Source of the DNA: Candidatus Kryptoniota bacterium
Lineage (GTDB): Bacteria; Bacteroidota; Ignavibacteria; Kryptoniales; Kryptoniaceae
NCBI GenBank assembly: GCA_938074445.1
Contig: CALJEK010000021.1
Coordinates: 1 to 34,995, forward strand
Length of the DNA: 34,995 nucleotides
Reading direction: 5' to 3'
Part shown: piece by piece, positions 17,139-25,109 of the stretch
How positions within the stretch are numbered: the stretch's first letter is position 1
Layout: the number at the start of each line of letters is the position of its first letter
The notes under the pieces: generated by a model
What the model saw: only the letters and a program-made list of their open reading frames with translations
Told to the model about the DNA's origin: nothing
The model's database searches: none
Program-made: the position numbers and the translations under genes

Positions 17139-18006
17139 AGTAAATACTGATATTCCAAATAGTAGCAAGGAAGAGTTTTGGCTTACGGAATATGGACCTA
17201 GAAATACCGCTATATCTTTAAGGGTGAAGTACAAGCTTTTCGAGAAAAAAACACCGTATCAAAAGATTGAAATTTTTGATTCTTATGACTATGGTAGAGT
17301 TATGGCGTTGGATGGGTTTATTATGCTTACGGAGAAAGATGAGTTTATTTATCATGAGATGATAGCACATGTCCCTCTTTTTACTCATCCAGAACCGAAG
17401 CATGTGCTCGTAATAGGTGGTGGAGACGGTGGCGCAGTAAGGGAAATTTTAAAACATAAGTCTATCGAAAAAGTTGAACTTGTTGAGATAGATGAAGAGG
17501 TTGTAAAAACATCAAAAATTTATTTCCCTGAGATTGCTTCATATCTTGAGGACGAGAGGGTTGAGATAAATTTTCAAGATGGGATTGAATATGTTAAGTT
17601 TAAACACGGGGTTTACGATATCATTTTGATAGATTCCCCAGATCCCGTAGGTCCTGCTGTTGGACTTTTTGAAGAAAGTTTTTACAAAAATGCCTTCGCC
17701 TCCTTAAATGATTCTGGAATAATCGTGGCTCAATCCGAATCACCTTTTATCTTTCCTGATTTAATAAAGCGGGTCTTTTCGATTTTTAAAAAATATTTCC
17801 CAATAGTTCACTTTTATATCGCCAACGTCCCAACCTATGCAAGTGGAATGATAAGTTTTGTTCTTGGATCGCGAAAGTTTGATCCTATAAAAGATTTTAA
17901 CCCAGAAAGAGTTAAAAGTTTTGTGTCGACTTTGAAATATTATAACGAAAAAGTTCATCTCGCATCGTTTGCTCTCCCGAACTTTTTCATAAATTTGCTT
18001 AAATAA
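17122..18006 (+). CDS. speE: Spermidine synthase (polyamine aminopropyltransferase)
   Basis: This protein of about 294 residues transfers the aminopropyl group of decarboxylated SAM to putrescine. It shows FWLTEY, then [32 protein letters not shown] with the substrate-binding His-Glu. The SAM-binding glycine loop is [14 protein letters not shown], the acidic strand end is VELVEID, and the catalytic region is [17 protein letters not shown]. The C-terminal [16 protein letters not shown] is typical of spermidine synthases. The open frame reaches back to GTG 17089. The TTG at 17122 has a CAGGAG just upstream, so I list it, but the start is uncertain because good alternatives are absent before the conserved domain. 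Both choices overlap the end of speH, indicating coupled translation. Confidence 0.9.
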   Translation: MQEKSEVNTDIPNSSKEEFWLTEYGPRNTAISLRVKYKLFEKKTPYQKIEIFDSYDYGRVMALDGFIMLTEKDEFIYHEMIAHVPLFTHPEPKHVLVIGGGDGGAVREILKHKSIEKVELVEIDEEVVKTSKIYFPEIASYLEDERVEINFQDGIEYVKFKHGVYDIILIDSPDPVGPAVGLFEESFYKNAFASLNDSGIIVAQSESPFIFPDLIKRVFSIFKKYFPIVHFYIANVPTYASGMISFVLGSRKFDPIKDFNPERVKSFVSTLKYYNEKVHLASFALPNFFINLLK

Positions 18007-18018
18007 AAAATTCCAAAC

Positions 18019-18345
18019 GTGGGTTTTAAAAGGGCATACACTTTTATTTTGATTGCGGTTATCTTTATTTCCTGTCGTTCTGATAGAGAAAAAGATAAAG
18101 ACGCAAAATTTGCACAAACATATGGGGAAATTTTATTTTTGACCGAGAAATTTAAAAATGACACAATTCAACTTAAAGTAAAGATCGACTCTGTTTTAAG
18201 CGCAAATCGAATCGAAATGCGAGAAATTGATTCAATCGCAAGATCTTATAGTAAAAACCCAGAGAAATGGGCAAGTTTTTTTGAGGAAGTGAAAAAATAT
18301 CTTGATAAAAAGAATTTAAATGCCCAACAGAAAAAACATAGATGA
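18019..18345 (+). CDS. Small lipoprotein, DUF4296-like
   Basis: This 108-residue protein has a lipoprotein signal: a hydrophobic stretch to FISC (lipobox Cys at about residue 21). A charged, helical domain follows (EILFLTEKF..., IDSVLSANRIEMREIDSIARSYSKNPEKWASFFEEVKKYL). The length, the lipobox and the final helix pattern recall DUF4296 lipoproteins of Bacteroidota, but similarity is weak by eye and I do not claim membership. It starts with GTG 12 bases after speE and overlaps the DUF2851 gene by 26 bases, so it is translated as part of this operon. It should be an inner- or outer-membrane anchored periplasmic protein of unknown function. Confidence 0.62.
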   Translation: MGFKRAYTFILIAVIFISCRSDREKDKDAKFAQTYGEILFLTEKFKNDTIQLKVKIDSVLSANRIEMREIDSIARSYSKNPEKWASFFEEVKKYLDKKNLNAQQKKHR

Positions 18346-19777
18346 AGTATATCTTTACTCCGCTTGGTTTTACTTGGGGCGAAGTTTAGTTTTAAAGGCA
18401 AAATCTGACTGTTCGGTTGAAGTCCTCGAGGTTGGCGAAATAAACACAGGTGATGCTGCTGATTTCGTAAATGCGAAAGTTAAAATCAATGGCAAAACCT
18501 ATCATGGCGACGTTGAAATTCATGTGAAAGCGTCTGATTGGAAAAGGCATAAACATCATCTTGACGAAAGATATAATACCGTTATCCTCCATGTTGTCTT
18601 TGATGATGATACAAATGATGGGTTTGTTCAAACAGTTTCTGGAAGAAAAGTTTTAACTGTAAAAATTGACTCTGATAGCGATGTCCTCAAAAATGTGCCG
18701 ATACGAAAAGACGATAAAATCAAATGCTATGAATTAAATAAAATAGTCCCAGCTGAGGAGAAACTCAAATGGATAAAAAAGTTGGGTTTAACGCGGTTAT
18801 TTTTTAAGGCGAGAAGTTTGAGTGAGAGGTTGATAGAGATAATTGATAAAAATTTTTTCCTTATCTCAGAGCCACCGGAAAACTATCTACCAACGTATCA
18901 AAGTTACTCATTTTATCAATTATCTCATCGGTTCGTATGGGATCAACTCCTTTATGAAAAAATTATGGAGGGGCTTGGATATTCAAGAAATAAAATACCA
19001 TTTCAAAAGCTCTCAAGAAACCTAACTTTAAAGTTCATATCTGAACATTCCTTTGCTCACTCCTATGAAAAACAACTTTTGAAAATTCAAGCGATTTTAT
19101 TCGGCGTTTCGGGATTGCTTGAATATTATATGAAGAAAAGACTTGATCACGAAACGAAACTTTTTCTTGAGGAAATGCATCGGGAGTGGACGGGTTTAAG
19201 AAGATCATATCGCGGTGAGGTTATGCACTATTCGGAGTGGAATTTTTCGTCCGTAAGACCTGCCAACTCTCCTGTGTTTAAACTTGCTGGTGCTTCCGTT
19301 TTGATATGGCGTTTAATACACGAAGATTTTTACGCTAAAGTGAGCGATATAGTTCTTTCAAACGCAAACTTAACTGAAAAAATACAATATCTTGTAGATT
19401 TATTACGTGTGAAATCAGAGGGCTATTGGAAAAATCATTATACCTTTGGTTTGGGTCGGAATATCAAAACTGGTTATACCGTTGGGATCTCAAAGTCGAG
19501 AGAGATAATTGTAAATGCAATTTTACCAATTATGTTGGTGTTTTCGAGAATTTTTAAGAGGAAGGAGATTGAAAAGAGGATAATTGACATATATAAAAAC
19601 TTCCCAAATCTTTCAACTAATTGGATAACAACAAAACTTGAAAATGAACTTTTTGGGGGAAGGGTGAAAATTTCAACATCTGGGTTAACACATCAGGGCG
19701 GGGTTCAACTTTACAAATTTTATTGTTCAAATTCGCTTTGTAATGCGTGTGCGATAGGGAATAAACTTTTTCTCTAA
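18320..19777 (+). CDS. DUF2851 family protein
   Basis: This 485-residue soluble protein has no signal peptide. The N-terminal third carries the DUF2851 signature: GDAADFVNAKVKINGKTYHGDVEIHVKASDW, then HLDERYNTVILHVVF. That block (PDF/ADF...GDVEIH...SDW) resembles a metal-dependent nuclease-like core found only in this family. The C-terminus has paired cysteines (YCSNSLCNACAIG). Function is undescribed to my knowledge. It is widespread in Bacteroidota as a single-copy gene of modest length (400-480 residues), so this copy is full length. The ATG at 18320 lies inside the preceding lipoprotein gene. Its stop overlaps the stop of the convergent ABC ATPase gene by three bases, so no terminator fits between them. 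Confidence 0.83.
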   Translation: MPNRKNIDEVYLYSAWFYLGRSLVLKAKSDCSVEVLEVGEINTGDAADFVNAKVKINGKTYHGDVEIHVKASDWKRHKHHLDERYNTVILHVVFDDDTNDGFVQTVSGRKVLTVKIDSDSDVLKNVPIRKDDKIKCYELNKIVPAEEKLKWIKKLGLTRLFFKARSLSERLIEIIDKNFFLISEPPENYLPTYQSYSFYQLSHRFVWDQLLYEKIMEGLGYSRNKIPFQKLSRNLTLKFISEHSFAHSYEKQLLKIQAILFGVSGLLEYYMKKRLDHETKLFLEEMHREWTGLRRSYRGEVMHYSEWNFSSVRPANSPVFKLAGASVLIWRLIHEDFYAKVSDIVLSNANLTEKIQYLVDLLRVKSEGYWKNHYTFGLGRNIKTGYTVGISKSREIIVNAILPIMLVFSRIFKRKEIEKRIIDIYKNFPNLSTNWITTKLENELFGGRVKISTSGLTHQGGVQLYKFYCSNSLCNACAIGNKLFL

Positions 19778-20538
19778 TGTTTAATTTTGTTGATAAAATT
19801 TTGAATTTTCATTTCAAGGTCTTCACTTCCAGTTAATTTTGCGAAAGCATCATTTAAATCCGATACCTCGGCTATTTTTAATATTTCATCGAGAGTTCCT
19901 GAGGCGACAATTTTACCGTGATTAATTATTATCAATTTATCGCAAATTTTTTCGATTACATCAAGCAAATGTGAGGAATAAAAAATTGTTCTGCCATTTT
20001 CAGCAAGTTTTTTTATTATCTCCTTAAAAATTTGAATGGCGTTTGCATCGAGACCATTTAATGGTTCGTCAAGGAATAAAACTTTTGGGTCATGCATCAA
20101 AGCGGATATCAGTATAACTTTTTGTTTCATTCCTTTTGAGAAACTTAACATTGGTTCATTTCTGTGTTCATAAATTTCGAAAATTTCCATCAACTCACTT
20201 ATCTTTTTCTCGATGTCCGTTCCCTTCATTTTATAGATTCTACCGATGAAAGTGAGAAATTCAACTGGGGTTAAAGTTTCAAACACGGCTCCGGATTCGG
20301 GAACATAGCCTATTATTTTTTTGACCACATTTGGGTTTTCGATCACATTGATGTCATCAACATAAGCAAGACCGCTCGATGGTTTAATTATCCCTGTTAA
20401 AATTTTTATTGTGGTCGTTTTACCAGCACCATTTGGTCCAATATATCCGCAAATTTCACCACTTCTAACACTGAAACTAACGCCATTTAACACTGCTTTA
20501 TCGCCAAAGTATTTCGTTATTTTTATTGCTTCGATCAT
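19774..20538 (-). CDS. ABC transporter ATP-binding protein without an adjacent permease
   Basis: This 254-residue ATPase has Walker A GPNGAGKTT (34-42), a Q-loop region (YVPESGAVFE), a divergent signature LSFSKGMKQKV, Walker B VLFLDEPLNGLD and an H-loop SSHLLD. It resembles the ABC-2/DrrA-type or NatA-like exporters' ATPase subunits. The open frame extends upstream to 20619, but that extension lies inside the preceding gene. ATG at 20536-20538 overlaps the TGA of the fibronectin-III lipoprotein gene in an ATGA, a classic translational coupling, and starts the domain correctly. No membrane permease is present on either side, which is odd for this class. The permease must lie elsewhere, or the ATPase has another role. 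Confidence 0.88.
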   Translation of the reverse strand: MIEAIKITKYFGDKAVLNGVSFSVRSGEICGYIGPNGAGKTTTIKILTGIIKPSSGLAYVDDINVIENPNVVKKIIGYVPESGAVFETLTPVEFLTFIGRIYKMKGTDIEKKISELMEIFEIYEHRNEPMLSFSKGMKQKVILISALMHDPKVLFLDEPLNGLDANAIQIFKEIIKKLAENGRTIFYSSHLLDVIEKICDKLIIINHGKIVASGTLDEILKIAEVSDLNDAFAKLTGSEDLEMKIQNFINKIKH

Positions 20539-21515
20539 CTCACATTTACAGTAAAACTTCTTGTTTGACTGATTGAATTTATTATATTTTCTCCTTTTGT
20601 AAAAGTTGCAACCTTCCAAAAGTAAGTTTTACCGTTATAAAGTGATGCACCAGAATACGAAACAGAAATAGTATCATTTGGACTATCTTGATATATCACC
20701 TTTTTCCATATCTCATTTCCAAATTTTGAAGTGGAAATGAATATGATGTATCCAACTGCGTTTTCCACCCTTTTCCATTTAAAAGTTAAATCGTAGCCGG
20801 TGATCGCATTATTTTCTGGCTTTATAAGTTCTGGTGAGCGCAAAATCACATCGCTTTCTTCATAGCTCGGCTTGCTTTCAAGTCCACCCTTATCAACCGC
20901 GATGATTTTGTAATAATAACGTTGATTCATAGAAAGATTTAAGGTGTCTTTGAAAAAATTGTTTGTTGAAATTCCAATGAGATTGGACTCATGTATTTCA
21001 AAATTTCGGGTTTGGGACCTAAAAATTTTGTAAAATTTTATATCCCCGTCTGGATTTTTATACCAATTTAAATTAATGTAAATTTCGTCGATATCGTTGT
21101 GGGCTTCGACTGTTAGCCCAAAGGGTTGTGTTGGCGGATAAAGATTTATCGGTTTTGCTTTAATAGTGATACTTGGTTCACTTTCGTTGCCCGAATTATC
21201 AACCGCAGTGATGTAGTAATAATAAGTTGTGTCATAATCAAGACCTTTATCTGCAAATATATTTTCATATGTCCGCGCAATAAATGAGAAATTCATGCTA
21301 TCGGTTGAGCGATAAACTTTATAGAAAGCCAAGTCTGATTCTTTGTTATTCTGCCAGATTAGGATCACCATGCCATCGCCTGCAAAATAGACATATAATC
21401 CCTGTGGTGGTGATGGGGGTACTAAATCGGGCTCTATTGTTTGTTGTATTTCCCTCCCGCAGCTCGGCAATAAAATGAACAAACACAGACATAAAAGAGG
21501 AATAAGTTTTTGCAT
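20535..21515 (-). CDS. Lipoprotein with fibronectin type III repeats
   Basis: This 326-residue protein begins with a lipoprotein signal (MQKLIPLLCLCLFILLPSCG, lipobox Cys at residue 19). Two clear fibronectin type III domains follow. The first is at about 33-120 (PPSPPQGLYVYFAGDGMVILIW, then DTTYYYYITAVDNSGNESEPS). The second is at about 125-220 (YPPTQPFGLTVEAHND, then NQRYYYKIIAVDKGGLESKPS). A third, more divergent beta domain lies at about 225-326 (IKPENNAITGYDLTFKWKRVENAVGYIIFIS). The pattern suggests a surface or periplasmic adhesion or scaffold lipoprotein. Its ATG directly follows the stop codon of the metallophosphoesterase gene, and its TGA overlaps the ATPase start, so all three minus-strand genes form one operon. 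Confidence 0.82.
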   Translation of the reverse strand: MQKLIPLLCLCLFILLPSCGREIQQTIEPDLVPPSPPQGLYVYFAGDGMVILIWQNNKESDLAFYKVYRSTDSMNFSFIARTYENIFADKGLDYDTTYYYYITAVDNSGNESEPSITIKAKPINLYPPTQPFGLTVEAHNDIDEIYINLNWYKNPDGDIKFYKIFRSQTRNFEIHESNLIGISTNNFFKDTLNLSMNQRYYYKIIAVDKGGLESKPSYEESDVILRSPELIKPENNAITGYDLTFKWKRVENAVGYIIFISTSKFGNEIWKKVIYQDSPNDTISVSYSGASLYNGKTYFWKVATFTKGENIINSISQTRSFTVNVR

Positions 21516-22709
21516 TTAATTTTGTGAAGATAATTTTATTAGTGTTATTTCAGCGGGTGCATTGAATCTAATTGGTGCAAGCGTAAAGCCAAGCCCTTTG
21601 TTTACATTTATTAGCATTGAGTCAAGTTGATAATATCCAGAAACATATTTTGTTTCAACTCTTGATGGTATAACCTTAAACCCAAATATAGAGAGGACAA
21701 CTTGACCGCCGTGGGTGTGCCCCGCAAGAAAAATTTTATACCCATTGTCATATGCGAATTTAACAAGAGCTTCGGATGGTTGATGTGTGATAAAAATTTT
21801 GAGATCGGAGTTATTTTGTAGGGCAAGCTTTAAAAGTGTTTCATTATCAGGGCGTTCGCTGTAAATATTTGTCACGAGCGTTAAACCGATGGTTGCATTG
21901 TTAATTTTCAAGTTTACATTCTCGTTATCGTATAATTTCATCCCGTACTTTTTCATCTCTTTTGAGATATTTTCAATCCCAGCCCAGTAATCGTGATCCC
22001 CAATGCATGCAAAAACTCCAAATTTCGATTTTATTTTTGAAAGCATTTCTGTAGCAATGGGTATGTATTTAGTTCCATATGTCACAAGATCGCCAGTGAA
22101 AATGACGATATCTGGTTCAACCGAATTAACAAGATTGATGTATTTTTCAATTTTATTTGCCCCTGTTCTGCTATCCGCTTGTATATCGCTTATATGAACT
22201 ATTTTAAAACCGTTCAAGGCTAAAGGAATGCTTGGGGATTTGAAGTTTATTGTGTTAAGATTTATTGATTTTGTATCTATGTAAATTTTTACGGCGGAAT
22301 ACAAGGCAGTTGTTAAGGAAATTAACAAGATCAATCTCGGATAAAGAAAATTTATCCTTGCCTGAATAGGTGAAGCGATGAGAGGGGCTATAACTGCTTT
22401 TGCTATATCAATTATGAGAATTGGGAACAAAGTTTGAATTGCGAAAACAAGCCCGAACCAAAATGGATAAGTGAAAAATGTATCAAAGATTCTGCTCCCA
22501 AATCTAAAAGCAGAAATGATGCTATGAAAGCCACTTAAATAAGCAATAAGTCCAATTATCGGATAAGAGACAAGATAAAGTGGTATGAAGACGGCAAGAA
22601 ACCTCACCACTTTTTGATTTACCATTGTAATCTGTTTAACCGCATTTGAGATTTTAATCGAAAGATATAGATGGAGCAGGACTAAAACACCAAGCAAAAC
22701 CAGTGTCAT
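21516..22709 (-). CDS. Membrane-anchored calcineurin-like metallophosphoesterase (YkuE/YaeI type)
   Basis: From ATG 22709 the protein has 397 residues. The N-terminal 150 residues contain about four membrane helices. The phosphoesterase domain follows with all metal motifs in order: IVHISDIQAD, FTGDLVTYG, GDHDYW (in place of GNHD), ITHQPSE and LAGHTHGGQV. The family hydrolyses phosphoesters at the membrane or the cell surface; some members act on lipid or UDP-diacylglucosamine substrates, but the substrate here is not predictable. A TTG at 22727 is in frame, but ATG 22709 starts the first hydrophobic segment. It is the first gene of the minus-strand operon, divergent from the CysQ-like gene. 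Confidence 0.85.
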   Translation of the reverse strand: MTLVLLGVLVLLHLYLSIKISNAVKQITMVNQKVVRFLAVFIPLYLVSYPIIGLIAYLSGFHSIISAFRFGSRIFDTFFTYPFWFGLVFAIQTLFPILIIDIAKAVIAPLIASPIQARINFLYPRLILLISLTTALYSAVKIYIDTKSINLNTINFKSPSIPLALNGFKIVHISDIQADSRTGANKIEKYINLVNSVEPDIVIFTGDLVTYGTKYIPIATEMLSKIKSKFGVFACIGDHDYWAGIENISKEMKKYGMKLYDNENVNLKINNATIGLTLVTNIYSERPDNETLLKLALQNNSDLKIFITHQPSEALVKFAYDNGYKIFLAGHTHGGQVVLSIFGFKVIPSRVETKYVSGYYQLDSMLINVNKGLGFTLAPIRFNAPAEITLIKLSSQN

Positions 22710-22844
22710 TTTCAAAACCCAAGGCAAAGCTTCGGTTCACAAGTTTTATTTTGTCTGTTTGAAATTTTAAAAAATCGCCATAACAAAAACAAGTATTGAG
22801 GAAGTTTTCATTTTTGCTCAACTTTTAATAATTTTTTCAAAGTC

Positions 22845-23750
22845 GTGAAAGATAAAATTAGAGCTATGATGGAGCGAGTAGAAGAGTTGGAAGTAGCTAT
22901 AGATGCGGTTCTTAATGCTGGAAAAATTTTAGAGCAATATTTCAAGAATAAGAATTATCGCATAACATATAAAAGCAAATCGGGCAAGGGAAATCCTGTC
23001 ACCGACGCTGATATTGAATCGAATAAAGTTTTAATGGAAAGGATTAAGCTTGTTTTTCCTGATGATGGATGGCTTTCTGAGGAAACAGCGGATGATCAAA
23101 CAAGGCTGGAAAAAGAAAGGGTTTGGATAGTTGATCCACTGGATGGGACGGAGGAATTTTTAGAAGGAATTCCAATGTTTTCAATTTCGCTTGCCCTCGT
23201 TGAAAATAAAGTTCCCGTGCTTGGTGTGGTTTACAATCCCGTAAGCAAAGAGTTATATTTTGGTGTTAGAGGGAAAGGTGCGTATATATTGAAGGGTAGA
23301 GAATTAAATAGCGCTTTGCCAAAAGGGCGAGAACTTCAAAATTTTTTGCTTAAAAGCAAAAATCACCCAAACTCGCTTGATGAATCAATCCTAATCTTGA
23401 GTAGAAAGGAGGTTGACAGCGTTAAATTGATAAGGGAGCTTGCCAAGAAATTTAAAAATGTGAGATACGCAAGGGGGATCGCTTATAAAATTGTAAGTGT
23501 TGCTGGTGGTTTTGCGGATGCGGTTGTGAGCGTTTACAATAAGAGCGAATGGGATTTAGCAGGAGCCCATATAGTTGCTGAAGAAGCTGGTTTGAAAGTT
23601 ACTGACTCATATGGAGAAAAATTATACTATAACGAGAAAGATGTAAAAAGGAAAGGCGTTATAGTTGCTAATGAATTCTTGCATAGCGAAATTTTAAAAT
23701 TTGTCAGGGGGACGATGAAAGACAATGATAACAAAATTTGGGAATTGTGA
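22845..23750 (+). CDS. Inositol monophosphatase-family phosphatase, CysQ-like
   Basis: This 301-residue soluble protein carries the family signatures GNPVTDADIESN, DDGWLSEET (metal Glu), WIVDPLDGTEEF (Asp97 onward, metal aspartates) and SEWDLAGAHIVAEEAG. The DPLDGTEEF form, rather than DGTTNF, favours the 3'(2'),5'-bisphosphate nucleotidase (CysQ) branch, which removes pAp made in sulfate assimilation and other sulfotransfer reactions. An inositol monophosphatase role remains possible. No other sulfate genes are visible. The start is GTG 22845 without a good ribosome-binding site, and in-frame ATGs at 22866 and 22869 are alternatives. Its TGA overlaps the ATG of the MBL-fold gene (TGATG), so both are translated together. 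Confidence 0.83.
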   Translation: MKDKIRAMMERVEELEVAIDAVLNAGKILEQYFKNKNYRITYKSKSGKGNPVTDADIESNKVLMERIKLVFPDDGWLSEETADDQTRLEKERVWIVDPLDGTEEFLEGIPMFSISLALVENKVPVLGVVYNPVSKELYFGVRGKGAYILKGRELNSALPKGRELQNFLLKSKNHPNSLDESILILSRKEVDSVKLIRELAKKFKNVRYARGIAYKIVSVAGGFADAVVSVYNKSEWDLAGAHIVAEEAGLKVTDSYGEKLYYNEKDVKRKGVIVANEFLHSEILKFVRGTMKDNDNKIWEL

Positions 23751-24817
23751 TGTTGAAAGTTTTGTCTGTTATCCTTTGTTTTATTTTTCTGACTTCTATT
23801 CGTGATTTTGTTGACAATAGAAAAAATCGTTTGAAAGTTGAATATGGAAGCGTAAATATAGATGGCAAGTTTTACAATCTCGATCCGAATTTTAAACGCG
23901 GGAAGTTTTCGGTTGTTTTTCCGTTTATTGCAAGGAGAATCTTTGAAATGATGTTCGGCGGTGGGACAGAGCGAAGAAAATGTAATTTTGAAATTGTGGA
24001 ATTTGAAGAAGAAAGTTACAAAAGCGGAAATCCAACGAACAAGATAACATGGATTGGTCATTCGACATTTCTTGTGCAGATGGACGGGGTTAATTTTCTG
24101 ACTGATCCAATTTTCAGCATGAAAGCGGGTCCCTTTGGAAATAAAATTGGCTCCAAAAGGTATACCCCACCTGCTTTAGAGATTAAGCAGCTTCCGAGGA
24201 TTGATTTTGTCATAATCTCGCATAATCATTATGATCATCTCGATATTTCAAGTTTGAAAAAGATTGTAGAGTTAAATCCGGAGGTGAAGATTTTCGTCCC
24301 GTTGGGGGTAAAGAAATTACTTGATGAAGAAGGGTTTGGTGGAAATGCGGTCGAGCTTGATTGGTGGGATGAATTTGAATTTAGAGGTTTAAGAATAATC
24401 TTAACCCCGACTCAGCATTTCTCTGGGAGATGGATAAACGATTCAAATGAAAGTTTATGGGGCGGATATGTGGTTATTGGTAAGAAAAGATTTTATTTTG
24501 CTGGTGATACTGGTTATTTTTTCGGGTTTAAGTTAATCGGTGACAACTTTGGTCCTTTTGACATCGTTTGTCTTCCGATTGGTGCCTACGAGCCTGCGGA
24601 GATGATGAAACCTGTTCATATGAATCCAGAGGAAGCGGTTAAAGCTTATCTTGAACTCAAGGGCAAAATCTTTTGCGCAATGCATTGGGGCACTTTCGAT
24701 TTGTCCGATGAGAAATGCGACGAACCACCCAAAAGATTATTTGAATATGTTAAGAAGTTAAATCTTGATGAAAGCAATTTCAAGGTTTTCAAGCATGGTG
24801 AGACTATGGAATGGTAA
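23750..24817 (+). CDS. MBL-fold metallohydrolase, NAPE-PLD/UlaG-like
   Basis: This 355-residue protein has an N-terminal hydrophobic segment (MLKVLSVILCFIFLTSI), which is either a signal or a membrane anchor. The metallo-beta-lactamase fold follows: TWIGHSTFLVQMDGVNFLTDPIFS, the metal motif SHNHYDHLD (His158, His160, Asp162, His163), TPTQHFSGR, FAGDTGYFFG and MHWGTFDLSDE. The order and the terminal EPPKRLFEY segment match the N-acylphosphatidylethanolamine phospholipase D-like group, whose bacterial members hydrolyse phospholipid or other phosphodiester substrates. The ATG at 23750 shares its first base with the TGA of the upstream phosphatase gene. The upstream in-frame TTG 23738 is unlikely. 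A shared substrate with the CysQ-like protein is not evident. Confidence 0.83.
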   Translation: MLKVLSVILCFIFLTSIRDFVDNRKNRLKVEYGSVNIDGKFYNLDPNFKRGKFSVVFPFIARRIFEMMFGGGTERRKCNFEIVEFEEESYKSGNPTNKITWIGHSTFLVQMDGVNFLTDPIFSMKAGPFGNKIGSKRYTPPALEIKQLPRIDFVIISHNHYDHLDISSLKKIVELNPEVKIFVPLGVKKLLDEEGFGGNAVELDWWDEFEFRGLRIILTPTQHFSGRWINDSNESLWGGYVVIGKKRFYFAGDTGYFFGFKLIGDNFGPFDIVCLPIGAYEPAEMMKPVHMNPEEAVKAYLELKGKIFCAMHWGTFDLSDEKCDEPPKRLFEYVKKLNLDESNFKVFKHGETMEW

Positions 24818-24818
24818 A

Positions 24819-24850
24819 TTTGCTTTTTGTTTTTCTCTATGTTAAATTTA
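24819..24850 (+). promoter_or_regulatory. Bacteroidota-type promoter for the thiamine operon
   Basis: TTTG at 24819-24822 and TAAATTTA at 24843-24850 (7 of 8 to TAnnTTTG) are spaced by 20 bases. Transcription would begin about 25 bases before the first helix of the TPP riboswitch, the right distance for a leader RNA. Confidence 0.5.
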
Positions 24851-24883
24851 AAACGCATTAAGTTCGTTCTTTAACGGTTATGT

Positions 24884-24972
<89 letters not shown>

Positions 24973-24989
24973 GGATAAAGGATTTAAGA

Positions 24990-25030
24990 AGCCGTTTTCC
25001 TATGCTGATTTTTGGGAAAACGGCTTTTTT
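24990..25030 (+). terminator. Riboswitch-controlled intrinsic terminator
   Basis: AGCCGTTTTCC (24990-25000) pairs perfectly with GGAAAACGGCT (25015-25025) and is followed by a run of six Ts (25025-25030). The left arm CCGTTTTCC (24992-25000) can instead pair with GGGAAACGG at 24961-24969, which contains part of P1. This gives a simple antiterminator that is only available when TPP is not bound. The region 25031-25109 up to the next ATG holds only the ribosome-binding site AAAAGG at 25097-25102. Confidence 0.93.
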
Positions 25031-25109
25031 GTTCCATCCCATTTGTGCTCCCCTAGCTTTTTAACCCCCGCGGGATTTAAATCAAAAACAAAAGTTAAAA
25101 GGTTAAGCC

